From positions 1-64,000 of the forward strand of contig CAJIYG010000001.1 in assembly GCA_905181585.1 (NCBI GenBank): a DNA stretch of 64,000 nt. The letters are read 5' to 3'. How positions within the stretch are numbered: position 1 is the stretch's first letter; each line of letters begins with the position of its first letter. Under the pieces are notes generated by a model that saw nothing but the letters and a program-made list of their open reading frames with translations, made no database searches and was not told where the DNA came from. The position numbers and the translations under genes are program-made. Source of the stretch: an uncultured Flavobacteriales bacterium (GTDB taxonomy: Bacteria > Bacteroidota > Bacteroidia > Flavobacteriales > BACL11). Below are positions 1 to 9,474 of the stretch, piece after piece.

Positions 1-994
1 AAAACATTATATGCATAATCTATTAAATACCCTGTATTATGCAGTCGCGAAGCTAGTTCAACATCTTCGTTTTCAAACCAAGCTAAATTATTATTTAATG
101 GAATTTTTATTAGAATACTTCTCTTAAAAATCATACAACCTCCATCGATATATACTTGACCATATTTGAGTTTATTTAAATAATTATATGGTTTGTAATT
201 AGATGAAACAAGCTTACCCACTGTAATTCTAGTTGGGTCATATGATCCCATATGATTGAAATCTATATAACGCTTTTTAATATCACCCTCAATTAGATTT
301 ATCTGAGGTGATATAAACTCAAAATTAGTGTTTAAGTTTTTTAAAGTATTAGGTTCAAATTGTATTCTAGAGTGAATTAAAATACAATTTTCATACTTTA
401 AATTGTTGATTAAAAAAATTCTTCTTTTTAGAAATTAGAAACCTTCCATCTTTAGACACATCATCTAAATAAACAACTCTTAAAGAATCTTAGAAGAAAA
501 CGAAAACCCATCAGAGCCAAATGAAGCATTAAAGGAAGCAGTTTCTGAGTTTGATTTATTAAACTCTACTTGACTGTAAAGACCTCTAATAGCCTTATTT
601 AGTAATTCTATCTCACTTGAATTTCCAGAATAAATTATTCCACCTGACCAGCCTTTGTTTACATCGTAAGAGTTTTCTAGGTTAACCTTATATTCTAAAA
701 TTCCATTTCTAAAATCAGTTTTAATAGTTTTTACCTTTGCTTTTAAAAATTGGTGTACACATTGATTAACCTGATAAATTGAAATTAAATAAGGCCTTAT
801 AACTACTTCATAGGGTCCATTATCCTTAATAAGAAGTATCGCGTTTTTTTTTAAGCTCCAAGCCGCATATTTTATTGCGTAATGGAGCACCCCTTGATAC
901 TTTATTTTTTTTGTATGAATAATTTTCAAGTCTAGTAAATTTTAAGATTTACTAGTTTTTCAATATCTTTTATTGTTTTAACTTCAAAATTCAT
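1..994 (-). pseudogene. Glycosyltransferase-like protein, frameshifted and cut by window edge
   Basis: This is a probable capsule-locus protein whose C-terminus lies beyond base 1. The likely start is the ATG at 994-992, which reads MNFEVKTIKDIEKL before a frame change near 925-935. The middle part (929-480) has no domain I can name with certainty. The last part, read in another frame, contains YIDGGCMIFKRS and FENEDVELASRLHNTGY, which resemble the acceptor-side acidic motif of GT-A glycosyltransferases. At least three indels are needed to restore the frame: near 930, near 485, and a T5 run at 424-428 where T4 would keep the frame. The protein sequence on both sides of each break looks intact, so sequence error is as likely as true decay. 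The exact donor and acceptor are unknown. Confidence 0.55.
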
Positions 995-995
995 A

Positions 996-1708
996 TTAAT
1001 TATACGTTTTTCTTAAAACTTTGTATTCTTCAGGAGTACCAGCAAAAAGAGTATTCTTTGCATCAACTTTAACATATTTCACAATCTTTGAATCTTGAAT
1101 TAAGAAATTATACATTGGAGCAACAAATAACTCATTGTAATCATTATCTAGTTCCATTTTTCTAAAGCACTCCTTAAATTTTAAGACTGTATTAAAGTAA
1201 TACAATCCGTTTGAACATAAATTTGATATTTTAATTTTTTCAGTGGTTTTATTTACGATTTCGAAATCTATTGGGTCTACAAAAGACCAATGATTACCTT
1301 CTCCTTCGAATACTTCTAAATAACCTGTGATATTTTTCAGAAATGAGATGCTTGGTTTTTTAAAATTTAATCTAATACTATCAATATTAAAGATATAAAC
1401 CTCTTCATTACTTAAATATTTATCACTAATTGTCAAACCTTCATAAACAGTATCTGCCTGACCTCTTGTATCAAAATCAATTGTTACTATTTCATAATTT
1501 ATGATTCCTAAATTTTTACAGCTATTATTAACAAAGTCCAAAACCTCCTCTTCATCACGAATAATAAATAAGAATAAATCTGTACGAAAATATCTTTTAA
1601 AACTTTTAGAGTTGGTAAAGGTTTTTCATTATTAATAGATTGTTTTTTTTCTATGAAACCGGCCTTAAAAAAACGGCTACTTAATCCAGCCATAGGAATT
1701 ATAAACAT
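996..1708 (-). pseudogene. Sugar-phosphate nucleotidyltransferase-like protein, frameshifted
   Basis: The N-terminus MFIIPMAGLSSRFFKAG matches the glycine-rich nucleotide-binding start of the sugar nucleotidyltransferase fold, with GLSSRF in the place of the usual GxGxR. After about 20 residues the frame is lost and is regained near 1545-1640, where FRTDLFLFIIRDEEEV continues directly into DFVNNSCKNLG. The C-terminal half, 1541-996, has DTRGQADTVYEGL and then no recognised motif. Family members activate a sugar or small alcohol phosphate with CTP, UTP or dTTP, but the substrate cannot be read here. It sits 1 bp before the glycosyltransferase and 3 bp after the kinase-like gene, so it is probably cotranscribed with both. 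More than one indel is required to repair it. Confidence 0.55.
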
Positions 1709-1711
1709 AAT

Positions 1712-3309
1712 TTAATTGTAATAAAATTTATAAGCATTTACTAATATTGCTAACTGCCTTTCTTTATCTTCATTGTGAAGTGGAAGCATAGATAAAAATA
1801 GATTTGTAATTGATGCTTTTATAAAGTCTTTTGACACACCAGTTGCCTCCACTTTATCATAAAAATATTTCACAAGATCATCTCTATTTTCATGTTCTAT
1901 ATTCAACTCGAATTTGTAATTATTCATATCATATTTTAAAATATAAAATCCAGATACAATAAAATCATAATTACCTATTAAGGAATGGCCTAGTTTTGCA
2001 ATATCATACTGGAAATCGCCAGAGATTTTATCGTCACTATCAAATTTATCATTTAGCCCTCCCCTTGGGTCTATCAACTTCAAAGAATTATTTCTAGAAT
2101 CAAATAAGATATTACTAAAACACAAATCACCATGCGTTATTGTTAGTCTATAATCTGCAGGTAAATTATCTATAACTTTAGTCAACTCATTAATTATTTC
2201 TTCTTTAAATTTATTTAATAGTTTTATAATTTTTATTGTTAATGCTTATTGAAGTAATCTGGCATCGAATTTCACTTGCTTTAAAAAAGTATTGATACGC
2301 TCTTCGGTTTTCTTATCGTAAATATCTTTTAAATATTTTTTAACAGCCAAGTAAGAAAACTTGTTTTGAGAATACATTTTTTCTTTAATAATAAAGTCGA
2401 AAATATGATCAATAATCTTATAATATGAATAATTAGGAAGATTACCGAATACAAATTTCTCTTGTAATGTTGGCGCACCAATAAATTCAATCATGTAAGA
2501 TGCAGTTTCTTCATCATCTTTAAAGCCCCAAACAGCAGGAGTATACACTTTTAAATTTTCGGGGAGTTGTTTAAACCAATTGTATTCACTTTTTATTTTT
2601 TCTTTATTGGGACTCTCTTTTTTGATATGGTTATTTACAATATTAGTGGTATTGAAATTTCTTGTTACATTCAGATTTCTTTTAGATTTGTAATACAAAT
2701 TTGAATGTCCAAAATCAAGCCAATCATTTTTTTCTTTAACTTTAAACGGAATTATATTACTGTATTCTTTTAGTGCAATCTCAAATGAATTAGATTTATT
2801 TAATTCTTTTTTAATTAATGGAATATCATTAAATGTAAAAGAAACCGAAATTACTGATTTCAATTTTGTTTCTTCTACAATAGAATTTGTAAAACTAAAA
2901 CCATCAATGCCACCCCATTTATAAAATGTATTGGTTTTCCCATAATTCATCAGGCTCATTTTTATCCATCAACTCAGCAGCTAGTCTCATAACGTTAAAA
3001 GTACCAACTAAATTTAAATCAATTATAAAGTTTAAAATTGATTGTGACAAGCTTAAATTTGGGTTGCAGCGATGTATTGTAACCTTATTTATTTCGATTA
3101 ATCTTTTATCTCTTTTAGTTAAACAGAAATTTTCGGGTAACGTTATGAATTTTGCACCATCAAAACTTGAAATCAAATCTAGTTGTAATTCAATTAGACG
3201 TTTATGTCCAACTGGCAGAAATGAAGTTGGTAATAAACCAAAATCAGATGATTATTTCATCATTAGAGAAAGCCCCAGATGTAATTAAAAATATTTTGTG
3301 TAAATCCAC
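1712..3309 (-). pseudogene. Capsular biosynthesis nucleotidyltransferase-phosphotransferase fusion, broken
   Basis: The gene probably starts at a GTG (3309-3307) that overlaps the TAG of the upstream HAD gene. The N-terminal part contains LLPTSFLPVGHKRLIELQ, typical of nucleotidyltransferase-type capsular biosynthesis proteins. The C-terminal part (2185-1712) has THGDLCFSNILFD and KLIDPRGG, the catalytic loop and metal site of aminoglycoside phosphotransferase-like small-molecule kinases. Damage includes an extra base near 3255, a stretch at 2946-3026 that resembles a different family (see findings), a frameshift near 2940, and an in-frame TAA at 2246-2248. The frame continues unchanged after that TAA, so a single substitution would explain it. 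The pairing of both activities in one chain is known from capsule loci of several phyla; the substrate is not identifiable. Confidence 0.6.
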
Positions 3310-3685
3310 TAATTTATAAGTTTAGTAATTTCTTCATAGCTTTTTTCAATAAACTCACTAGGTCTAATCGCTTTATCATCTACATAAAACCCATTGTTAC
3401 CACACCAAGGCTTACCGACATAAATTTCATCAAATGGTACATTATGTTTTTCTAGCCATTTGAAAATTATTGGAAGAGTCTTAGCAGTTATTTTACCAAT
3501 ATTATTGTCATGAGCACGCATATTTCGAGAAGTGAATAAAATAATATTAAAACCATTATTTTTATATTCTATTACTTTATTAATTATTTTTAGGTTAGGA
3601 GACACCAAACCCAACTCCCAAACCTAAAGTTAATGTTTTATCTATACCAGACATTAAATACCAAAGTGATTCTATTTATTTATCA
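3309..3685 (-). pseudogene. HAD-family hydrolase of capsule locus, N-terminus frameshifted
   Basis: The conserved part (3614-3309) reads NGFNIILFTSRNMR and then KPWCGNNGFYVDDKAIRPSEF-type sequence, the pattern of small capsular HAD proteins. The DxD nucleophile loop should lie in the first 15 residues. There the ATG at 3685 opens MINK, and several frame changes follow before GLGVGFG. The text around 3625-3680 reads like a damaged FDVDGTL loop, so no intact catalytic aspartate pair can be seen. The gene is followed without a gap by the nucleotidyltransferase-kinase gene. Together with it and the second nucleotidyltransferase it looks like a small module that makes or activates a phosphorylated substituent. 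That role is inference from neighbourhood only. Confidence 0.55.
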
Positions 3686-3710
3686 TTTTTCTTATTTATA
3701 TTCATAATTT

Positions 3711-4757
3711 TTAACTTATAATTTTATAATATGTTTTAAACCAATCAATAAATGAAGAAATTTCCGTGTGCGACAGAAGTATCTGGGTTATAATTATAAT
3801 TTTCTAATAGATTTGCAGTGTTAGCCCATGTTTGATTAACGTCTCCAGGCTGCATTGAAACCATTTTTTTTTCAGCTACCTTATTTAATTTTCTCTCTAA
3901 TGCTTTTATAAACCCTAAAAGTTGTATCGGTTTCCCATTACCAATATTATATAGTTTGTATAAGCTATAATTTTTAGAATCCTTTAAAAGGGTATTAACA
4001 ACGCCTTCAATAATATCATCTATATAAGTGAAATCTCTATACAAATTTCCATTATTAAAAACATTACCCAGTTCATTGTTTATAATGGCATCTGTAAATA
4101 AAAACATAAGCCATATCTGGTCTTCCCCATGGACCGTAGACTGTGAAAAATCGTAAACCTATTGTTTCAATTTTATATAAATGACTATAGGTATGCGCCA
4201 TTAATTCATTACTCTTTTTTGTAGCAGCATATAAACTAATTGGTTGGTCAACATTTGCAGTTTCTTTAAAAGGAGTCTTTGACAAGAAAAAGGGCAAACC
4301 TTCCTCTGAATGGAGATTTCACCAAGATATTTACTTTATGATGGCGGCAACATTCTAAAATATTTAAAAAGCCATTAATATTACTATCAATGTACGCTTC
4401 TGGATTTTCTATGGAGTACCTAACCCCTCCTTGCGCCGCCAACTTATGAAGTTGTTGCTAACTTAAATCTTTTAAACAGTTCTGGTAATTGAGTCCTGTC
4501 TTCTAGATTAATTCGAATAAATTGCATCTGGTTGCCGTGAATTTTACTTTCTGATATTTCTGCAAATACCGTGGCAGCCTCTTTTGTAATGCCTAGCTCA
4601 CTCAGGCGGGCATATTTAAGGTTTACATCATAATAGTCATTAATATTATCTAGGCCAATAACTCTGTGGCCTTGTTTTATCATAGCGCTTCACATAAGTG
4701 ATATCCTCCAATAAACCCAGCAGCTCCAGTAACAAGTATTTTTTTTGACTCCATCAT
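3711..4757 (-). pseudogene. UDP-glucuronate 4-epimerase (CapI/LpsL type), multiply frameshifted
   Basis: It would interconvert UDP-glucuronate and UDP-galacturonate. The start MMESKKILVTGAAGFIGG shows the Rossmann GxxGxxG motif. Further pieces are GLDNINDYYDVNLKYARL, the catalytic region [19 protein letters not shown] with Yxxx[15 protein letters not shown], and YRDFTYIDDIIEGV, all typical of this SDR subfamily of about 340 residues. The reading frame changes near 4680, 4450, 4270-4330, 4100 and 3760; the restored C-terminus FIDWFKTYYK ends at 3711-3713. Near 4300-4330 the conserved YASSSSVYG segment is missing, which looks like a small deletion rather than one base. The start codon overlaps the stop of the UDP-glucose dehydrogenase remnant, so substrate supply and epimerase were once adjacent. 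Confidence 0.75.
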
Positions 4758-5209
4758 TAACTCCCTATGGCCGTATATACAAACCCTATAGCCTCCAGTC
4801 TCTGTTTCGTCCAGAGATATTACGCCCGTCAAACACAAAGGCGGCTTTGTGCATGGCTTCGTAGATAGCCTGCCAATTATAGCTTTTAAACTCATCCCAC
4901 GCGTGTTAGTGCTGAGCCACTGCGTGTAGCTGCCTTCGTAACGCCTTGTATGGGTCCTCAGCTTTAGTTTGCAAAACTTGAATCAATTTTTTTTGCAATG
5001 CTTGCTCCCGCTACTAAATCTGTATGACCGCCTTCGTATACAGGCAAGTTGTCTAGATTGTCATTGTTCCAAGCGGCTATTTGTGTTTCATTAAAATCAA
5101 CAACAGCGTCATTGATGTTTGGGCATTTGAGTGCAATCACTGACATGTTAGGCCTTCCAACATATCCCGCTCCTAAACTACAAATATTTGTTCGCAAAAA
5201 AGAATACAA
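4757..5209 (-). pseudogene. UDP-glucose 6-dehydrogenase remnant (animal/plant-like type), large internal deletion
   Basis: The N-terminal piece, from a TTG at 5209, has [20 protein letters not shown] and FNETQIAAWNNDNLDNLPVY. These are hallmarks of the long UGDH subfamily found in eukaryotes and some bacteria, distinct from the Ugd at 27.3-28.6 kb. After about 80 residues the sequence jumps to the C-terminus, seen in mixed frames as EDPYKAYEGSHAVAV, WDEFKSYNWQAIYEAM, AAFVFDGRN and LEAIGFVYTAIGS. It ends at 4757-4759. About 330 residues that should carry the catalytic cysteine and the sugar-binding domain are absent, and extra single-base indels occur. It cannot encode an active enzyme. The stretch is visibly richer in G and C than its neighbours. 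Confidence 0.75.
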
Positions 5210-6361
5210 TAGTGCAAATGACCATTGGAGGCCATTTGCAATTTGTGTTTATAATATTATGTCCTGCTTTTATTAGAGTAACATCTTTTTTCATTAGCGA
5301 TACATCACCTTGCATCATGTCTTTTATCAATGAAGCTAAATCATGCTCTGGTATCCATCCAAGCTTTTCTTTTGCTTTTGTAGGATCTCCAATTAATAAA
5401 TCTACTTCAGTTGGTCTAAAATAAGTAGGGTCAATTGATAAAACTTCTTTACCTATTTTGATTTGAAAATCTTTATGATTACATGCTGTAACATATGCTT
5501 TCTCATCTACTCCTTCTCCTTTAAATTCTAATTCAATTCCAACTTCTGAAAAAGCCAAACGTACAAAATCCCTAACTGTTGTAGTAACTCCTGTTGCAAT
5601 TACCCAATCTTCTGCCTTGTCTGCTTGTAATATCATCCACATCATTCTAACATAATCTTTGGCATGTCCCCAATCACGTTTAGCTTCTAAATTTCCTAAA
5701 TATAATTTATCTTGCAACCCTAATGCTATTTTTGATACCGCACGGGTAATTTTTCTGGTTACAAAAGTTTCCCCTCTTCTTGGCGATTCATGGTTGAATA
5801 AAATACCGTTACAAGCAAACATATTATAGGCTTCACGATAGTTTTTAGTAATCCAAAAACCGTAAATTTTAGCTACTCCGTATGGAGAACGGGGGTAAAA
5901 CGGAGAAGATTCATCATAAAAACCTTTTCATTTTTATTCTCAGGCATTCCTCCATACAATTCAGAAGTTGAAGCTTGGTAAATTCTTGTTTTCTTTTCTA
6001 AACCTAAAATTCTTACGGCCTCTAATATTCGTAAAGTTCCTAATCCGTCAATATTTCCTACATATTCTGGAGTGTCAAAAGAAACAGCAACATGCGACAT
6101 AGCTCCTAAATTATAAATTTCATCCGGTTGTGTTTCTTGGATAATACGGGTCAAATTCATTGCATCTGATAAATCTCCATAATGCAATTTAAATCTTTGG
6201 TTCGGATGGTGTGGATCTTGATATAAATGATCGATACTGTCTGTATTAAATGAAGAAGCTCTTCTTTTTATTCCGTGCACCATGTATCCTTTTTCTAACA
6301 ATAGTTCAGCTAAATAAGATCCATCTTGTCCTGTAATTCCTGTAATTAACGCTACTTTCAT
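5178..6361 (-). pseudogene. gmd: GDP-mannose 4,6-dehydratase, single frameshift
   Basis: It converts GDP-mannose to GDP-4-keto-6-deoxymannose, the first step to GDP-L-fucose. The N-terminal part (6361-5873) has [19 protein letters not shown] and the STSELYG catalytic region. The C-terminal part (5822-5178) has [33 protein letters not shown] and [13 protein letters not shown], all diagnostic of Gmd. The break is one base: T4 at 5925-5928 (A4 on the coding strand) where five would give [16 protein letters not shown] and an unbroken protein. The last residues after AGHNIINTN look non-native, so the true stop is uncertain; the gene may run into sequence from a recombination or deletion that also removed most of the following dehydrogenase. 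fcl lies directly upstream. Confidence 0.85.
5213..5240. repeat. Inverted repeat at the gmd / dehydrogenase-remnant junction
   Basis: TGCAAATG and CATTTGCA form an 8-bp stem, extended after one mismatch by CC/GG, around the short loop ATTGGA. It lies inside the non-native-looking C-terminus of gmd. It could be a weak hairpin terminator or a scar of the rearrangement that damaged the downstream gene. There is no clean T-tract on either strand. Confidence 0.4.
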
Positions 6362-6377
6362 ATTATTTTATTTTTAT

Positions 6378-6400
6378 TAAACTATCTACGTGATAGTTTA
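6378..6400 (-). terminator. Hairpin overlapping the fcl stop codon
   Basis: TAAACTATC and GATAGTTTA form a perfect 9-bp inverted repeat around TACGT; the fcl stop lies in one arm. On the minus strand it is followed by an A/T-rich stretch without a pure T-run, so termination is likely weak. It could instead stabilise the fcl 3' end or attenuate gmd expression. Confidence 0.4.
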
Positions 6401-7348
6401 CATTTTAACTTCTTTTATATTTTCTATATTCTCCAAAAACCAAGAATATGTTTTTTCAATTCCTTCTTTTAATTCGGTCTATATTCCCAGCCTAATGTTG
6501 CCATTTTAGATACATCCATTAGTTTCCTTGGTGTTCCATCTGGCTTTTCAGTATCCCAAATAATTTCACCTTGATGTCCTGTTACTTGTTGTATGGTTTC
6601 TGCCAATTCTTTTATAGTAATGTCTTTACCTGACCCTACATTGTATAAATATTCTGGCAATTTATTTTCTAATGCATAAACAACAGCTTCTGCCATATCA
6701 TCTACAAACAAAAACTCTCGCATTGGTGTTCCGCTTCCCCATAATTTTACAGGAGTATTATTTAATTTTGCTTCATGGAACTTGCGCAGCATTGCAGGCA
6801 AGACATGAGAGGTTTCTAAATCGAAATTATCAAAATACCCATACAAGTTTGTAGGCATTAAACTTACATAATCTTTATTGAATTGTTTTCTAATCGCTTG
6901 GCAGGCTTTTACACCTGTTATTTTTGCAAGGGCATACCATTCATTTGTAGGTTCTAAAGAATCTAGTAAGTAGATACTCTTCTTTTAATGGCTGGGGTGC
7001 AAACTTTGGATAAATACAAGAACTGCCCAAAAAAATAAATTTCTCTATTCCTGCATTTAATGCGCCATCAATTAAGTTATTTTGAATTTGCATGTTCTCC
7101 ATTAAAAATTGGTAGGGATAATCGTTATTAGCGAGTATTCCACCAACTTTTGCTGCTGCATCAATCACTACTTCAGGTTTTTCAGATTGCATAAAAATTA
7201 TATAACTGCCTGTTGATTTCTTAAATCTAGTTCACTACTTGTTTTACCTAATAAATTTGTATATCCTTTCTGCTTCTAAAGCTCTCCATACTGCAGACCC
7301 AACCATACCTCTATGTCCTGCAATATATATTTTAGTTTTCTTATTCAT
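6398..7348 (-). pseudogene. fcl: GDP-L-fucose synthase, multiply frameshifted
   Basis: It finishes GDP-L-fucose synthesis from the Gmd product by epimerisation and reduction. The ATG at 7348 opens [20 protein letters not shown], the NADP-binding motif of Fcl. Later pieces are FLGSSCIYPKFAPQPL, NEWYALAKITGVKAC with the catalytic YxxxK, and PTNLYGYFDNFD followed by GSGTPMREFLFVDDMA. Frame changes occur near 7260, 7200, 6960 (one extra base before DSLEPTNEW) and 6475 (one missing base before ELKEGIEKTYSWF). When repaired it gives a normal length of about 310 residues. Because the amino-acid sequence is excellent in every frame, the indels look recent or artificial. Confidence 0.85.
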
Positions 7349-7354
7349 TATCTC

Positions 7355-7840
7355 TTATCTATTAAAATCATCTTGTACCCTAATAATATCATCCTCATTA
7401 GATGGAATTTCATCTGTGTGCTGCCAAATTTCGGCTACCACTCCATAATCAGCCAGTCCAACTAAACGGTGCCTTTCACCTTGTCTTAATTTGATTTGAT
7501 CACCCGGCATATAATTTTTTAACTCATTTTCAATATCGGTATCACTTTGCACAACACCCACTTGACCTTTATATACTTGCCAAATTTCAGCACGTCTGTT
7601 ATGATATTGCCATGATAATCTCATATTTGGTTTTACAATCAAGATTTTAGGGCTCAATTTATTTTCAATTTTTAAGCTATCTACATCTATACCATCAAAA
7701 AATTTATCAGAAAATTCTTGAGCTTGATTTTCATCAATACAAAAATAAGCACCCCAAGGTTTCTCAAGATTTGAGTCTACAATTTGAAACCCCAAATTAG
7801 TTAACTCATCTTCAATATTTTTATAAAACAATTTACTCAT
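7355..7840 (-). CDS. Mannose-6-phosphate isomerase-like cupin
   Basis: This is an intact 161-residue protein with a C-terminal cupin barrel. SWQYHNRRAEIWQVYKG supplies the His and Glu metal ligands of cupin motif 1, and QGERHRLVGLADYGVVAEIW supplies motif 2 with a further His. The layout matches the type II phosphomannose isomerase domain found at the end of ManC and as a free-standing protein. A role in supplying mannose-6-phosphate for GDP-mannose, the substrate of the adjoining gmd and fcl genes, is likely. No GDP-mannose pyrophosphorylase is present in the window, so that enzyme must be encoded elsewhere. It starts 6 bp upstream of fcl and follows the UpxY gene. Confidence 0.8.
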   Translation of the reverse strand: MSKLFYKNIEDELTNLGFQIVDSNLEKPWGAYFCIDENQAQEFSDKFFDGIDVDSLKIENKLSPKILIVKPNMRLSWQYHNRRAEIWQVYKGQVGVVQSDTDIENELKNYMPGDQIKLRQGERHRLVGLADYGVVAEIWQHTDEIPSNEDDIIRVQDDFNR

Positions 7841-8001
7841 GTGTTATTTTACACTATTCTTAAGTGTAATTCAAAGACTAGGGCCGGTAGTTTATTTTCT
7901 TTTTTCTTCTATTTTTTAGTACCAAAAAATTCGTTTTTTTCACGGCTTCGCCCTTACTACCCACAGTAATAATTTTTACTAATAAACAAAATTTCAATTG
8001 A
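7841..8001 (-). promoter_or_regulatory. Leader-like gap between the UpxY-type gene and the cupin gene
   Basis: No gene is seen in these 161 bp, although most neighbours in this locus abut or overlap. On the minus strand it holds a G-rich run (GGGTAGTAAGGGCGAAGCC, 7944-7962) and an A/T palindrome with TTTTTT at 7911-7916 and AAAAAA at 7923-7928 around AGTACC. Such a leader directly before the operon distal to an UpxY protein is where antitermination signals would be expected. No match to the enterobacterial ops element is evident. Confidence 0.35.
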
Positions 8002-8017
8002 TTAATTCAATTGAAAT
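7991..8017 (-). terminator. Strong AT-rich hairpin at the end of the UpxY-type gene
   Basis: ATTTCAATTGA and TCAATTGAAAT form a perfect 11-bp inverted repeat around the 5-base loop TTAAT. The repaired stop codon of the UpxY-type gene (8002-8004) lies in the loop. On the minus strand the stem is followed by TTTTGTTTATT, so it can act as an intrinsic terminator between galE/UpxY and the downstream fucose operon. That would make it a natural target for UpxY antitermination. Confidence 0.5.
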
Positions 8018-8473
8018 GATATTGTCGCTCCTAACATCTGCAATCTAGCAATACAGTTTTTTCCATTAAGCGCAATTATTCTTGCATCCTGATCTAATGA
8101 GTTAATTTTTACATAATCACCTACTACCTAATCCTTTTTCTTCAGATAATTGATAAGTATTTTTAATAAAACTTTTCATTGCTAACACCTCATGATCAAA
8201 AACTACAGCCCGAACACCATTAAAAAACAAATATCTTTTTACCCCAGGCACGTCAAACACCTGATTTATTTCCGACTCATGCAAACATACTAATACCATA
8301 GAGGGTAACAAACAAGTTTGAATTTTCTTTTTTCGGTCAGACCATTTTCGAACCTCAATTTTAGTGGGAGTATATGCCTTAATACCCAAATGTGTTAAAC
8401 GTTCTAAAACTTTTAATTCTTGTCTTGCTTTAGTATATAAAACAAACCAATCATTATTATTATTTTGTTTCAT
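8002..8473 (-). pseudogene. UpxY/RfaH-type specialised NusG antiterminator, single frameshift
   Basis: The N-terminal domain DWFVLYTKARQELKVLERL, then KVRKW-like SDRKKK, then SMVLVCLHESE, is the NusG N-terminal RNA-polymerase-binding domain in the divergent form used by UpxY and RfaH. The frame breaks at residue 115 by an extra G (CC at 8127-8128 on the plus strand). Removing it gives LVVGDYVKINSLDQDARI and a short tail ending at 8002, about 155 residues, typical of the KOW-like C-terminal part. Proteins of this type ride on polymerase and prevent premature termination in long surface-polysaccharide operons. It begins 2 bp after galE and precedes the fucose block, not the first gene of the locus. 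Confidence 0.75.
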
Positions 8474-8475
8474 AG

Positions 8476-9474
8476 TTATAACATCTTAGAATTTTGCCAT
8501 TTCCAAGCAGAAATTAAAGCATCCTTTGTTGATCTCATTGCTTCCCATCCAAGAATATTTTTTATAAGACTCCCATCAGAATAAATTTTTTCAATATCCC
8601 CTTCTCTTCTAGGGCCAATTACATAATTAACTTTTAAATTGTTTACTTGTTCGAAAGTATTTACAATATCTAAAACGCTTAAGCCATTACCGGTTCCAAC
8701 ATTAAAAATATATTTACCTTCTTTTGCTAGTAAATAATCTAAAGCTCTAACATGAGCTAACGCCAAATCTTGGACATGAATATAATCTCTAATACAAGTT
8801 CCATCATGAGTGTCATAATCATTGCCATTAACAATTAATCTTTCTCGTATTCCAAAAGCAACTTCAGCAACTATTGGAACTAAATTACTTGCGTTATCAG
8901 AAGAACAATCGCCTATTAAGCCTGAATCATGAGAGCCAATAGGATTAAAATACCTTAAAGACACGCTATTACATGCATTATCTTTGATTAAAACTTCACA
9001 CTTCTGCTTTGTTTCTCCATATGGAGATTCCGCTCTTTTAAACGGTGAACCTTCATTAACCGGAAGTTTGTCTGGCATTCCATACACAGTACATGATGAT
9101 GAAAAAATTAAATTTTTAAGTTTTTGTTTTTCTAAACATTTTAATAATACTTCAGTGGAACCAATATTATTTTTATAATATTTCTCTGGATTTTCAATAG
9201 ATTCTCCAACAGATTTATAAGCAGCAAAATGAATGACAGCATGTATATCTTTATGGTTTTCAAAGAAAATATTCATCTGATCTAAATCTGTACAATCTAT
9301 ATTATGAAATGGGATAGTTGTTTTTAGAAGATTATTAATTCCGATTATATTTCTTTCTGATGTATTACACATATTATCAACTATTATAGGTTGATAGCCA
9401 GAAAGGAACAACTCAACTACAGTATGTGAACCAATATAACCCGCCCCTCCAGTAACTAAAATCTTCTTTTTCAT
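8476..9474 (-). CDS. galE: UDP-glucose 4-epimerase
   Basis: This is an intact 332-residue extended SDR. ILVTGGAGYIGSHTVVEL is the NAD-binding motif, SSSCTVYG carries the catalytic Ser, and SPYGETK holds the catalytic Tyr and Lys (YxxxK). SLRYFNPIGSHDSGLIGD, RDYIHVQDLALAHV and FNVGTGNGLSVLDIV are characteristic of GalE. It interconverts UDP-glucose and UDP-galactose (or the GlcNAc pair) and so provides UDP-Gal or UDP-GalNAc for the polysaccharide. The gene is flanked by the wecC-like gene 92 bp upstream and the UpxY-type gene 2 bp downstream. Unlike several neighbours it has no frame damage. Confidence 0.92.
   Translation of the reverse strand: MKKKILVTGGAGYIGSHTVVELFLSGYQPIIVDNMCNTSERNIIGINNLLKTTIPFHNIDCTDLDQMNIFFENHKDIHAVIHFAAYKSVGESIENPEKYYKNNIGSTEVLLKCLEKQKLKNLIFSSSCTVYGMPDKLPVNEGSPFKRAESPYGETKQKCEVLIKDNACNSVSLRYFNPIGSHDSGLIGDCSSDNASNLVPIVAEVAFGIRERLIVNGNDYDTHDGTCIRDYIHVQDLALAHVRALDYLLAKEGKYIFNVGTGNGLSVLDIVNTFEQVNNLKVNYVIGPRREGDIEKIYSDGSLIKNILGWEAMRSTKDALISAWKWQNSKML

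Noticed and set aside
2926-3288. Open frame of 120 codons on the plus strand
   Set aside because: It is antisense to the conserved LLPTSFLPVGHKRL region of the broken capsule gene and has no recognisable family or codon support.
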